Source: Blepharisma japonicum (taxonomy: Eukaryota; Ciliophora; Heterotrichea; Heterotrichida; Blepharismidae). Taken from it: a DNA stretch of 21,176 nucleotides. Each line of letters opens with the position of its first letter. The first letter of the stretch is position 1. Below, in pieces: positions 1 through 9,293 of this stretch. The notes beneath the pieces are model-generated. The model had not been told where the DNA came from, searched no databases, and saw only the letters and a list, made by a program, of their open reading frames with translations. Location of the stretch: assembly GCA_949751835.1 (NCBI GenBank), contig CATKHK010000192.1, positions 1 to 21,176 of the forward strand, written 5' to 3'. The translations under genes were made by a program, and so were the position numbers.

Positions 1-298
1 TTATAAAAAATAAAATTGCCATCTGTTTGATAAATCGAAAATACATCTGAAGCCCAACACCATATTTTCCAAGATTCTCTGGAGAAGTTGATCAAATGCT
101 ATATAGCTTTGGATCTGACCCATCCGCTTGTTGCTTGACTAATGCGTTTTTAATCCTGAATTTTTTAGCTTCTTCTAGGTTTGGCTCATTTTTAAGCTCT
201 TTTAGTATCTCATCTTCCCCTATATCTCTTGAATCATCTTCGCTAGCACCTAAAACTAGAGTCGCTACAGAGGCAAATATAGCTTGCTGCGATCCCAT
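1..298 (-). CDS. TMEM63/OSCA-like channel, copy A, 5' end only
   Basis: This is the first 99 codons of a channel gene that runs off the left edge. The start is the ATG at 296-298, in the same context as copy B. The N-terminus begins MGSQQAIFASVATLVLGA, followed by an acidic/basic cytosolic stretch and the beginning of TM0 (the LFFI hydrophobic run). An in-frame TGA at 92-94 (residue 69) aligns with TGA in copies B and C and with TGG (Trp) in copy D, so it is read as Trp. Bases 1-125 are identical to 4151-4275, and the rest of the coding part differs from B at only a few residues. Whether the missing remainder is intact cannot be seen. The family call rests on identity to B, whose full channel domain is in the window. 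Confidence 0.85.
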
Positions 299-1238
299 TA
301 TTATTACAATAAAATAGATTTACTAGAAAAATTAGATTTTCATATATATAAGGTTTTTCAAGTTGAGAGACTTTCGAAATCATAAGTTTAAAAAAATTAT
401 AAATGCCCTTTAATTTCTGTAAAATTATAGAATATTTATTAAAATTTTATTTTGTAAAGTTGAGCCAAATAAGACTATTATTGGATTTTTTAAAGAAATT
501 CAAAATTTATATGCGAAGCAAAACCTAAATTATTATAAAATAAGATAAAAATATTTTAAGTATATCGAAATATTTATTGAAAACATTTAATTTTATATAT
601 TTGTTATTTAACTTATAATATGCTGATTACTCTCAATTATCATTGCTTATATATCGATTTCTAAATAAATTTTAATGATCATGACCACTCTCTCCTAAAA
701 TTGCTTTTACTTTTAATTTATTTGTAGGTTTTCTTCAAAATTAAACTAGGTTCTGCATTCTATGGATAAATCCTTTATGCTTGATTTCTCATTTTTTGGT
801 GATATGCATCTTCAAATCTTTATAAACAGTCATTTGAGCTCTTGCTTCCTATGGAATTTTATTTTTCATTCTCTTTTCTTGATATAGAAATCTTAATTCC
901 TGAAACTAAAGTAAGAAATTTTATTCTGGGGTTTGATTATTTTATACTACCCTGCGAGAAGATTATAACTTGCTCTTTATTCCCCATTCTTCTTGCACCT
1001 CCTGATGCTTATACTTCTGATAAAACTGTCAAAATACAAATCCATAATAATGAATTTTTATTTTTCTTTTTCCTGTTTCATTTTGATGAACTGTCAGAGG
1101 CTTGAGGAGAGAAATCAGGTGAGCCATACCTATTCTCAAAGTGCAGATTCATTTTTGGTTGAATTTTAAAATCTAATTTCAAATATTCGACAGTAAAAAT
1201 CAATTTAATTTATAATATTTAAGCAAAATCATATTATA
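1..1238. repeat. Segmental duplication, left copy (pairs with 4151-5472)
   Basis: Position 1 aligns with 4151 and the match runs through the 5' coding end of the channel gene into upstream non-coding DNA. It stops near 1238, where the shared run aagcaaaatcatatta ends; the partner stops near 5472. By eye the identity is very high in the coding part, with scattered substitutions and short indels upstream. The main length difference is a 92-bp segment present only in the right copy. The left edge is set by the window, so the true unit is longer. The A-to-B start-codon spacing is 4150 bp. Confidence 0.9.
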
Positions 1239-1574
1239 GTGAGAGACTTTCACTGGCAGTTTGTTTATTTTTCATGAAATTTTCTAAAGATGTCTTTATG
1301 AAGCATCATTATTTTATTAGCATAACAAATTTTCTAAATAAATATGTATTATCTTTAGAAAAAATATACTTGAATTATAACAATTTATGATTTAATTTAA
1401 TAAAAGCACCAAAAAAGATAAGCTGAGAAAAAAATTATTCCGAAGCTTTATCAAATTTAATTAATCATAAGAAAATTTCCATAAAACTTTGAAAGCCTAA
1501 AGAATAGAGATTATCGAAATTATATGAATGATGTTTTATAATTATGCACGCAATTGAATTTTAGTTATAATCAA
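299..1574. other. Intergenic: upstream region of copy A and 3' flank of copy B
   Basis: Positions 299-1238 are the duplicated upstream block of copy A. On the minus strand it includes a TATA-like ccttatatatatg at about 341-353, some 45-55 bases before the ATG; in such AT-rich DNA this is weak evidence for a promoter. The open frames here are not conserved between the two copies because single-base indels shift them, so I call no gene. Positions 1239-1574 are AT-rich 3' flank of copy B. I see no tRNA, rRNA or convincing gene in it. Confidence 0.6.
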
Positions 1575-4448
1575 TTACTCGTACATTCTACGACTAGAAT
1601 CTTCAGAATTATCAGATGAATAAGATATAAGGGAAGTGTTTTGCACTTCAAAATTAGGAGCTCTTCTAGTTGGACTTGTGGTTGTCGCATCTCTATCATT
1701 TGAGTCAATACATTGCTCAAAATTTAAATTTATGGATGTTGGCTTAGACTGAATAGTAGGAGAGTGAGATGCTGGGTGTGAGGAACCAGCAGGAATAGAC
1801 TCATTTAATTCTGCAGGTCTTGTATTGATAAAATCTACTGTATCAATGAATCGTTGAGATTCATCTGGTAAAAATGTAGCTCCATTTTCAGATGCTCTGA
1901 GCTGCTCAAAAGTTCTCATTCTTTCTATTACACATCTTGCTTCTTCTACATCTTGATTCATTGAGTGAATTAAATACGAATAATTTGGGTTCAGTTCTAA
2001 ATCATATCGTGTTAATGTATAATCTTTCATTTCGTCTTCAATCTCACTAAACTTCTTTGTTTCTGGATGATCTTTAAGCAGAAGTTTCCTCTTGATCTCT
2101 CTTGTTATTTTTTCAGAGAATTCAAATAGCAAAAATATAATAAAACTTATAATGGCTATTATTAAAAACACAATACCATGGTCCATAACTATTCTATCTT
2201 CAAGATCTTGAATTTTATAATCCAGATAATTTACATAAATAAATGTATCATTTTCGTTCTCAAACCTTTTTGTTCTGTCTACAAACCCTTTAGGGAAAAT
2301 GTTTGGGCATCCATAAGCATAAAGAGAAACACAAGAATGAAAGAATACACAAAGCGGCATTGCTTTAATAGCACTACTGTAGATATGATGACTATATGGT
2401 GGAGGTTTTCTATAATGCCTAAGGATTAAAAATTTATCAGTCCAATATATCACAAATAAAGCTAAAAATCCAATTATATTGAGCAGTGGAACCCCTCCTG
2501 AAAAAATAAAACAAGTAAAAATTACTGTTAAAATCATAGAAGTTCTAGCAGCTATCAAAAACACAGGACCAATAAACGCATTATGCATTTCATACTGCGT
2601 CTTATACAGCTTATTACTATTAATTCGATTTCATAATCCTCTCATATAAGACACCAAAAAGTTAAAAATAAAATGAGGTGAAACAATGTTAATGCACATC
2701 ATAATAAAAAACATTGAGCCAACCCTTAAATACCACCATTTCGAAAAATCACTAAAATTGCCTTCAACTAGCTCATCAACATTTTTTTCATCTGTATATT
2801 TAATATGGACTAAAATTGGAGCCAGAATGGTGTTAAATAGCATTGCTACAAAGATTTTGAGCATTGTGTGGGTTTGTTTAAGATTGTAACTTTTGCGTCT
2901 TTCAAAATCTGATAAAATGGTGAGAAGAAGTCTCAGCATAAAATTAGTAATCACAATGCTAAAGCAGATAACAAAGTTAATTGCAGCTGATGATAGCCGC
3001 AAATACACGTAATTCTTGCATATTGATCTAATTTTTGGTTTTTTAGCTCAATCATCTGCAGATTGCAAGCTGCACCAGCAGGCTCTTTTACTACTATTAG
3101 GGTCTGAATTGGTTTCTTCTATAATTTGATGTAAAGGCTCTTTCCCTAATTTTTCTTTATTATGGTCTAAACACTTATAAGAGTCAAGCACATTCTTAGA
3201 CCCACGTCTCATTAGAAATATTAAGGCAACAGATACACAAATCATGATAATAGTAATAGTAACTGATAAAATAATTCTTGATCTTTTTTCAAGGCGCTTT
3301 ATTTCTAGGTTTTCCCACATAATATCTGATGGCTCAGAACCTGGATACACCTTTAATTGATATTTTCCTCGAAATTTCAATCTCGAACTCTTATTATGTC
3401 TCCAGCCAAAAAATCCTTTTCTATATCTTGTAAATGCTCTAGCTCTAGATTCTTTAGTATTAAAAATAATATAAGCTCTATGCACAGGAAGCTCATTATG
3501 AAACATTTTATTGTCTGAAATTGTTATATTTTCATTAAGCTTTGAAAGTTTATTTTGAAGCTTAATTAATTTTTTATTATTTGAGTCAATTTCAAAATCG
3601 TCCCCTAAAAATATTTGTTGAGTTCTGATTTCTTTTAAAACCGTAGCTCTTTCTTTATAAAAATATAATAGGTCTCCATAAGATCTGCCTAAATAAACGT
3701 CGACTATTTCTCCAAAGCAACTAAAGTGATTTATTATTTCTTCTTTATCAATATTTTCTTTTGGAAATCCAGCAACTTCAATAGAGTAATCCGAAACTCT
3801 ATTTTCTCCAGATGTAACATCATGAATTTTTATTTTATTGGTAATAAGGATAATGATTATTCCTATAAGAAAAATTGCTGTATAAAAAGCGTCAATGATT
3901 CAAATTTCTTTATAATTTTCGTTAGCTCGGTCAAGAGTATCCTTTCTTCATTCTTCTTTTTCAGTATTATTCTTCCAGGGAAAATATTGGGTATCATTCT
4001 CTGATATTTGAGTATCTAAAAATTCATCTTTATCTCTTTCAAACCAATAAGGATTTGCTAATGTGTACCTAGACCCACTTTGGCTTTCACCATCTCCAAT
4101 AATGCTACCTGTTGAATTAGTGTAAGCAGGATAGATACTTAAGCAAGCTATTATAAAAAATAAAATTGCCATCTGTTTGATAAATCGAAAATACATCTGA
4201 AGCCCAACACCATATTTTCCAAGATTCTCTGGAGAAGTTGATCAAATGCTATATAGCTTTGGATCTGACCCATCCACCTCTTGCTTGACTAATGCGTTTT
4301 TAATCCTGAATTTTTTAGCTTCTTCTAGGCTTGGCTCGTTTTTAAGCTCTTTTAGTATCTCTTCTTCCGATATATCTCTTGAATCATCTTCACTAGCGCC
4401 TAAAACTAAAGTCGCTACAGAGGCAAATATAGCTTGCTGTGACCCCAT
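1575..4448 (-). CDS. TMEM63/OSCA/CSC1-like (DUF221) mechanosensitive cation channel, copy B
   Basis: A single frame of 957 codons runs from ATG 4446-4448 to a TAA at 1575, provided TGA is Trp; in-frame TGAs start at 4242, 3948, 3900, 3048 and 2631. Predicted order: cytosolic N-terminus; TM0 about 93-108; an extracellular loop; TM1 about 183-203; an RRM-like cytosolic domain about 205-390 ending in the family hallmark EPSDIMWENL (372-381); TM2 about 392-412; TM3-TM5 about 487-597; then the RSN1_7TM core with SGGVPLLN and YWTDKFLILRHYRKPP (about 650-680); TM8-TM9; and a cytosolic tail about 775-957 rich in Ser, Thr and Asn. Known members of this family are stretch- or osmotically gated, Ca2+-permeable channels of plasma or internal membranes; that role here is inference. 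Length is typical of the family. It sits head to tail with A and C. Without TGA=Trp it would be a six-piece pseudogene, which the frame conservation argues against. Confidence 0.9.
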
Positions 4449-5472
4449 TATTATTACAATAAAATAGATTTACTAGAAAAATTAGATTTTCATATATATA
4501 AGGTTTATCAAGCTGAGAGACTTTGATATCATAAGTTTAAAAAAATTATAAATGCCCTTTAATTTCTGTAAAATTATAGAATATTTTATTTTAATTGTAT
4601 TTTGTAAAGTTGAGCTAAATAAGAGTATTATTGGATTTTTTAAGAGAAATTCAAATTTATATGCGAAGCAAAACTTAAATTATTATAAAATAAGATAAAA
4701 ATATTTTAAGTTTATCGAAATATTTATTGAAAGCATTTAATTCTATATATTTGTTATTTAACTTATAATATGCTGATTACTCAATTATCATTTCTTATAT
4801 ATCGATTTCTAAATAAATTTTAATGACCATGACCACTCTCTCCTAAAATTGCTTCTACTTTTAATTTATTGGTAGTTTTTCTTAAAAATTAAACTAGATT
4901 CTGCATTCTATGGATAAATCCTTTATACATATTGCATTTTATAAGATTTAGCTCAATCGCTTTCTTCGTTTCTTTATCTTTACAGATATTTAACTCTTCT
5001 AAATGATTATCAATTTATGCTTGATTTCTGATTTTTTGGCGATATGTATCTTCAAATCTTTACATACAGTCCTTTGAGCTCTTGTTTTTCTACGGAATTT
5101 TATTTTTCATTCTCTTTTCTTTATAGAAATCTTAATTCCTGAAACTAAAGGAAAAAATTTTTTCCTGGGTTTAATTATTTTTATGCTAGACTGCGGGAGG
5201 ATTATAAATTGCTCTTTATTCCCCTTCTTCTCGCACCTCCTGATGTTTTTAGTTGGATAAAACTGTCAAAATACAAATCCATAATAATGAATTTTATTTT
5301 TCTTTTTCCTACTTATTTTGATGAAATGTCAGAGGCTCAGAAGAGAAGTCAGGTGAGCCATACCTATTCTCAAAGTACAGATTCATTTTGGTTGAATTTT
5401 AAAATTTAATTTCAAACATTCTATTGTAAAAATCAATTTAATCTATAATTTTAAGCAAAATCATATTACAAT
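4151..5472. repeat. Segmental duplication, right copy (pairs with 1-1238)
   Basis: This is the partner of 1-1238. It covers the first 99 codons of copy B and about 1 kb upstream. Similarity ends near 5472, where the sequence changes to ataaaatcccttatt, unlike the left copy. It carries an extra 92 bp at 4927-5018. Confidence 0.9.
4927..5018. repeat. 92-bp segment present only in the right duplicate, flanked by TTTAT
   Basis: The left copy reads ctttat|gcttgatttc at 773-788. The right copy has ctttat, then 92 extra bases, then gcttgatttc. The direct repeat TTTAT lies at 4922-4926 and 5014-5018, and each contains TA. This fits a deletion between short repeats in the left copy, an insertion in the right copy, or a TA-bounded internal eliminated sequence kept in one copy. 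The sequence alone cannot choose. Confidence 0.6.
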
Positions 5473-5582
5473 AAAATCCCTTATTTTATTATTTTTCTGG
5501 GTGAATATATGCTTTCTAATTTAATTAATTACTGTACTTCACTCTCTTTCTTGCTAACTTGCTACAGATCCTTATTTTGAAA

Positions 5583-5629
5583 AAAGGACTGAAATATCAA
5601 GCAATGATTTTCATTAAATTCAGTCTTTT
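5583..5629. repeat. Imperfect inverted repeat (about 11-bp stem)
   Basis: GACTGAA at 5587-5593 pairs with TTCAGTC at 5619-5625, extended by one G-T wobble pair and three A-T pairs, with about 25 bases of loop. It lies beyond the 3' end of copy C and upstream of the small plus-strand frame. It could be a chance hairpin in AT-rich DNA; no function is assigned. Confidence 0.3.
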
Positions 5630-5767
5630 ATAAGCATGATTTAGAAGCTCAAGATAATCTAGATAGAAATAATATTGATAAAATACTTTTAATTAATTAA
5701 AAAATTTAAATATAAAATCAGGTATATATAAAATTGTATTTGATATCCCACTAAGAGGCGATTGCAT

Positions 5768-5997
5768 ATGCATTGCATGGAAAAGGTTTTGGAGTCGGAA
5801 GTTGTTGACCCTAACAATATTAGTGACCCTAAAGCATGTAAGCACAAATAGCTATTTATGGCCTAATCCTATTGGCAGTTGCTTGAAACTTATTTTGGCA
5901 GTGGTATCCAAGCCAATTGGTACCCGAGATGGAGCAGGGGGATTCCCTGTTTAAGAAAGAATGAGAATCTCTAAGAAGAGCAGAATTTGTTAATTAG
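5768..5997 (+). CDS. Possible small single-pass membrane protein with one tiny intron, or a frameshifted remnant
   Basis: The plus strand opens with ATG at 5768 (MHCMEKVLESEVV...), continues to about 5837, then meets GTAAGCACAAATAG (5838-5851). Removing these 14 bases joins the frame to a second stretch encoding a hydrophobic helix (IYGLILLAVAWNLFWQWY) and then a charged tail ending in TAG at 5995-5997. The joined product would be about 71 aa with one membrane span. The second stretch contains two in-frame TGAs (5884 and in KKE-W-ES) that read sensibly as Trp. This patch is also less AT-rich than its surroundings. Heterotrich introns are usually 15-16 nt, so 14 nt is off-size, and a frameshifted pseudogene is a real alternative. 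I do not recognise the family. It is the only plus-strand gene candidate in the window. Confidence 0.4.
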
Positions 5998-6242
5998 ACA
6001 AGTGAAGGGGCTAAGCTTGAAATTACAGAGAAACCAGATTTTTTGTCTAGCTCTGGGCTTGGAGAGATGAAAACCTCCCTAATTAACTTGCGTTTTACGA
6101 CAGCTTCTAAAGAAGCCAACTCATGCTCAAAGTTTAAATGTATAGATGGCAGATTTAAATGGAGAGAAAGATTAGGATGAAAATTAATGATATTTAAGAT
6201 ATTTCAGTGCTTTTATTTTCTCAAGTTTATGTCTAATCTCAA
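5994..6242 (-). pseudogene. Decayed C-terminal tail of channel copy C
   Basis: Immediately after the TAA of copy C (6243-6245) the same frame stays readable except for one more TAA at 6213, and ends at TAA 5994. It contains SIHLNFE, matching SINLNFE in the tail of copy B. At the DNA level, 6125-6148 and 1714-1737 differ at about three of 24 bases, and the next 40 bases also align with gaps. The simplest reading is that copy C once had a tail like B and was cut short by deletion and nonsense changes. No GT...AG segment is placed to splice the stops out. This stretch may now serve as 3' UTR. Confidence 0.6.
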
Positions 6243-8804
6243 TTATTTATTTTCAGATTTATTCAGCTTTTCATAAGTTTTCATTCTTCTCAGCACGATA
6301 ATTCCTTCCTCTACATCTTGATTCATCGAATCAATTAAATGCACATAATTAGGATTAAGTTCTAAATCATACCGTGTCAGTGTATATTTTTTCATTTCTT
6401 TTTCAATTTCGTTAAATTTTTTGGTTTCTTTATGGCTTTTTAATAGTAACTTTCTTTTGCACTCTTTTGTTATTTTTTCAGAAAATGAAAATAATAAAAA
6501 TACTATAAAACTTATAGTTGCTAGTATTAAAAACACAATTCCATGATCCATAGCAGCTCGGGCTCCAAGGTTACTTTCTTCATATGCAAAATATTCAACT
6601 ATTTTTTTAGGTGTAGGATAAATTGCAGTCTTTTTAATAAAGCCTTTAGGAAAAACATTTGGACATCCATAAGCATAAAGAGAAACACAAGAATGGAAGA
6701 ACACGCAAAGAGGCATTGCTTTCATAGCGCTACTATATATATGATGACTATACTGAGGAGGCTTTCTATAATGCCTGAGAATCAAAAATTTATCAGTCCA
6801 ATAAATCGTAAATAAAGCCAAAAACCCAATAACATTCAGCAAAGGTATACCTCCTGAAAAAATAAAACATGTAAAAATAACTGTCAATATCATAGATATT
6901 CTCGTCGCTAGCACAAATATTGGCCCAATAAATGCGTTATGTATTTGATATTGTGATTTATAAAACTTATAGCCGACTGCTCTTTTTCATAAACCTCTTA
7001 GATATATTACTAAAAAATTGAAAAGGAAATGAGGAGATATTATGTTTATACACATCATTATAAAAAACATTGACCCAACCCTTAAATATCACGCTTTAGA
7101 AAAATCACGAAATTGAGCTTCAACAAGTTCATCAGCATAATCTCCATCTACATATCTTAAATGTACAAGGATTGGAGCAAGAATTGTGTTAAATAGCATG
7201 GCCGCAAAGATTTTCAGCATTGTATGAGTTTGTCTAAGGTTATAACTCTTGCGTCTTTCAAATTCTGATAAAGTTGTAAGAAAAAGTCTAAGAATAAAAC
7301 TCGTAACCACAATCCCAAAACATATAAAAAAGTTAATTGCAGCCGAAGAGAGTCGCTTATATACATAATTCAAGCATATTGATCTAATTTCTGGTTTTCG
7401 AGTCCAATCTTTGATAGTCTGATGGCTACACCAGCACGATCGTTCTTTACCATGTGGATCTCATCTTGTTTCATATAATACCTCTTCTAATGATTTCTTT
7501 TTATAATCTACTTCATCCAAACACTTATAGGAATCGTATACATGCTGAGAGCCTCTTCTCACCAAAAATATGAGTCCAACAGACACACACATCATAATAA
7601 TAGTAATAGTAACCGATAAAATAATCCTTGACCTTCTTTCACAGCGTTTTAGTTCTAAATTCTCCCACATAATATCGGATGGTTCAGAACTTGAGTACAC
7701 CTTTAATTGATATTTCCCTCGAAACTTCAATTTTGAACTCTTATTATGTCTTCAGCCAAAAAATCCTTTCCTGTATCTTGTAATTGCTTTAGCTCTAGAT
7801 TCTTTAGTATTAAAAATAATATAAGCTCTATGCACAGGGAGCTCATAGTTAAATTTATCTAGGTTGGAAATAGTTATATTTTCATTAAGCTTTGAAAGTT
7901 TATTTTGAAGCTTAATTAATTTTTTATTATTTGACTCAATTTCAGAATCATCTCCTAAAAATATTTGTTGAGTTCTGATTTCTTTTAAAACCGTAGCTCT
8001 TTCTTTATAAAAATATAATAGATCTCCATAAGATCTTCCTAAATAAACGTCGACTATTTCTCCAAAGCTGCTAAAGTGACTTATTATTTCTTCTTTATCA
8101 ATATTTTCATTTGGAAATCCTGCAACTTCAATAGAGTAATCTGATACCTTACAATGCCCAAGTGAATTGTGATGGATTTTTATTTTATTTATAATAAGAA
8201 TTACAATGATTCCGACTAAAAAGATCCATGAGTAAACAGCGTCAATAATCCAAATTTCTTTATAATTTTTGAGAGCATTATCAATAGTCTCGCTCTTTCA
8301 GTTTTTATTAATCTCCCAGCCACATCTGTTCTCTGCAAACGGAAGACAAGTCGTATTTGTGATATCAATGTCTAAAAATCGATCTTTTTCTGGCTCAAAT
8401 CACCAAGGATTTGCTAATGTATATCTAGATCCGCTTTGGCTTTCATCATCTGAAATTATATTTCCTGTTGAATTGATATAAGCCGGATAAATACTTAAGA
8501 AAGCAACTATAAAAAATAGTACAGCCATTTGCTTTAAAAAAAGGAAATAAAGCTCAAGTCCAACGCCATATTTACCAAGCTCTTCTGGAGAAGTTGATCA
8601 AATGCTATATAGTTTCAGGTCTCCCTCATCAGTTTCCTGATCAACCACTGAGTTTTTCATCCTAAATTTCTTTGCTTCATCGATGTTTGACTCTTTTTTG
8701 AGCTCTTTTAGTATTTCTTTTTCATTAAGATCTCTTGAGTTTTCTTCATTGGCACCTAGCACAAGAGTTGCTACAGACGCAAATATAGCTTGTTGCGACC
8801 CCAT
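6243..8804 (-). CDS. TMEM63/OSCA/CSC1-like (DUF221) mechanosensitive cation channel, copy C (tail-less)
   Basis: One 853-codon frame runs from ATG 8802-8804 to TAA 6243, with seven in-frame TGAs read as Trp (first bases on the plus strand 8598, 8400, 8298, 7752, 7461, 7089, 6987). Architecture matches copy B: N-terminal cytosolic segment, TM0, loop, TM1, RRM-like cytosolic domain, hallmark EPSDIMWENL (about residues 374-383), TM2, TM3-TM5, then SGGIPLLN and YWTDKFLILRHYRKPP and the last membrane spans. The product stops at KLNKSENK, so it lacks the roughly 100-aa distal tail of B; all membrane segments are retained, so a working pore is plausible. One stretch in the cytosolic domain (7873-8140) is about 95% identical to B, more than neighbouring parts. 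It is 3' of D and 5' of B in a same-strand array. Channel function is inferred from the family. Confidence 0.9.
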
Positions 8805-9293
8805 TATTTATTATTTATAATAAATTTGTGGACATATAATTTATATTGGTATAAAGAAATGTTGATGAAAATTAATATAAAGCAATATGGGAGCTATATT
8901 AAATAAAAAAATTACTTAAAGCGAGATTGTTGAGTCTAGCTCAAATAAATTCTTTAAAGTTTAAAATTTATTCTTGCCTGCATTTTCTGAGAAATTATAG
9001 AAGTAATATTTATATTTTAAGAATTTTAAGTAACTAAATTGAATTTAAGATGGCGAATACAGAAACATAGTTCCAGCTCAAACACAAACTTTTTATTCTA
9101 TAATATAAAGCTCCCAGCTAATTATTATAAATGCAAAACTATTACAAAATATTTAAAAATTGAAGATTTTCAATTTCTGAGTCTTTTATATTTGACTTGC
9201 AAACCCTTGATTTAATATTCTTATTTTTTACTATTAATAAGATACTATAGCATCAAACAAACAATTATTTTCAATAATAATAAAATTTTCTTA
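8805..9293. other. Intergenic: upstream region of copy C and 3' flank of copy D
   Basis: About 490 bases of AT-rich DNA. It does not share the duplicated upstream block seen at copies A and B. I see no RNA gene, no open frame of note and no strong repeat. The stop of D is a double TAA (9291-9296). Confidence 0.6.

Larger units (their letters stand above)
4449..5767. other. Intergenic: upstream region of copy B and unrelated DNA beyond the duplication
   Basis: Positions 4449-5472 are the duplicated upstream block of copy B, with the same TATA-like run (about 4491-4503) as copy A. Positions 5473-5767 are AT-rich, share nothing obvious with the 3' flank of copy B, and hold one imperfect hairpin (5583-5629). 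Plus-strand frames in the block (for example around 5209-5409) are not conserved in frame with the left copy and are not called. Confidence 0.6.

Noticed and set aside
842-1105. Plus-strand open frame of 87 codons upstream of copy A
   Set aside because: The duplicated block upstream of B carries indels that break this frame, and the composition is AT-driven Phe/Leu/Ile. There is no frame conservation, so it is not called.
1575-4448. Copy B (and C) as pseudogenes broken by nonsense codons
   Set aside because: All interruptions are TGA at Trp sites. There are no frameshifts and no TAA/TAG, which fits recoding rather than decay.
5209-5409. Plus-strand open frame of 66 codons upstream of copy B
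   Set aside because: It is the counterpart of 842-1105 but in a shifted frame, so neither is likely to encode protein.
5809-5816. Single CCCTAACA, matching a heterotrich-type telomere unit
   Set aside because: There is only one copy, inside a protein-like frame. No tandem run is present, so it is not a telomere or a relic that can be supported.
5901-5922. Inverted repeat GGTA...CCAATTGG...TACC, considered as a tRNA or hairpin RNA
   Set aside because: It has no T-loop, anticodon arm or acceptor pairing, and the segment reads as protein on the plus strand.
5998-6240. Plus-strand frame that stays open past the TAG at 5995
   Set aside because: It is the exact antisense of the decayed tail of copy C, whose minus-strand frame shows homology to copy B. 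The plus-strand openness is best seen as a shadow.
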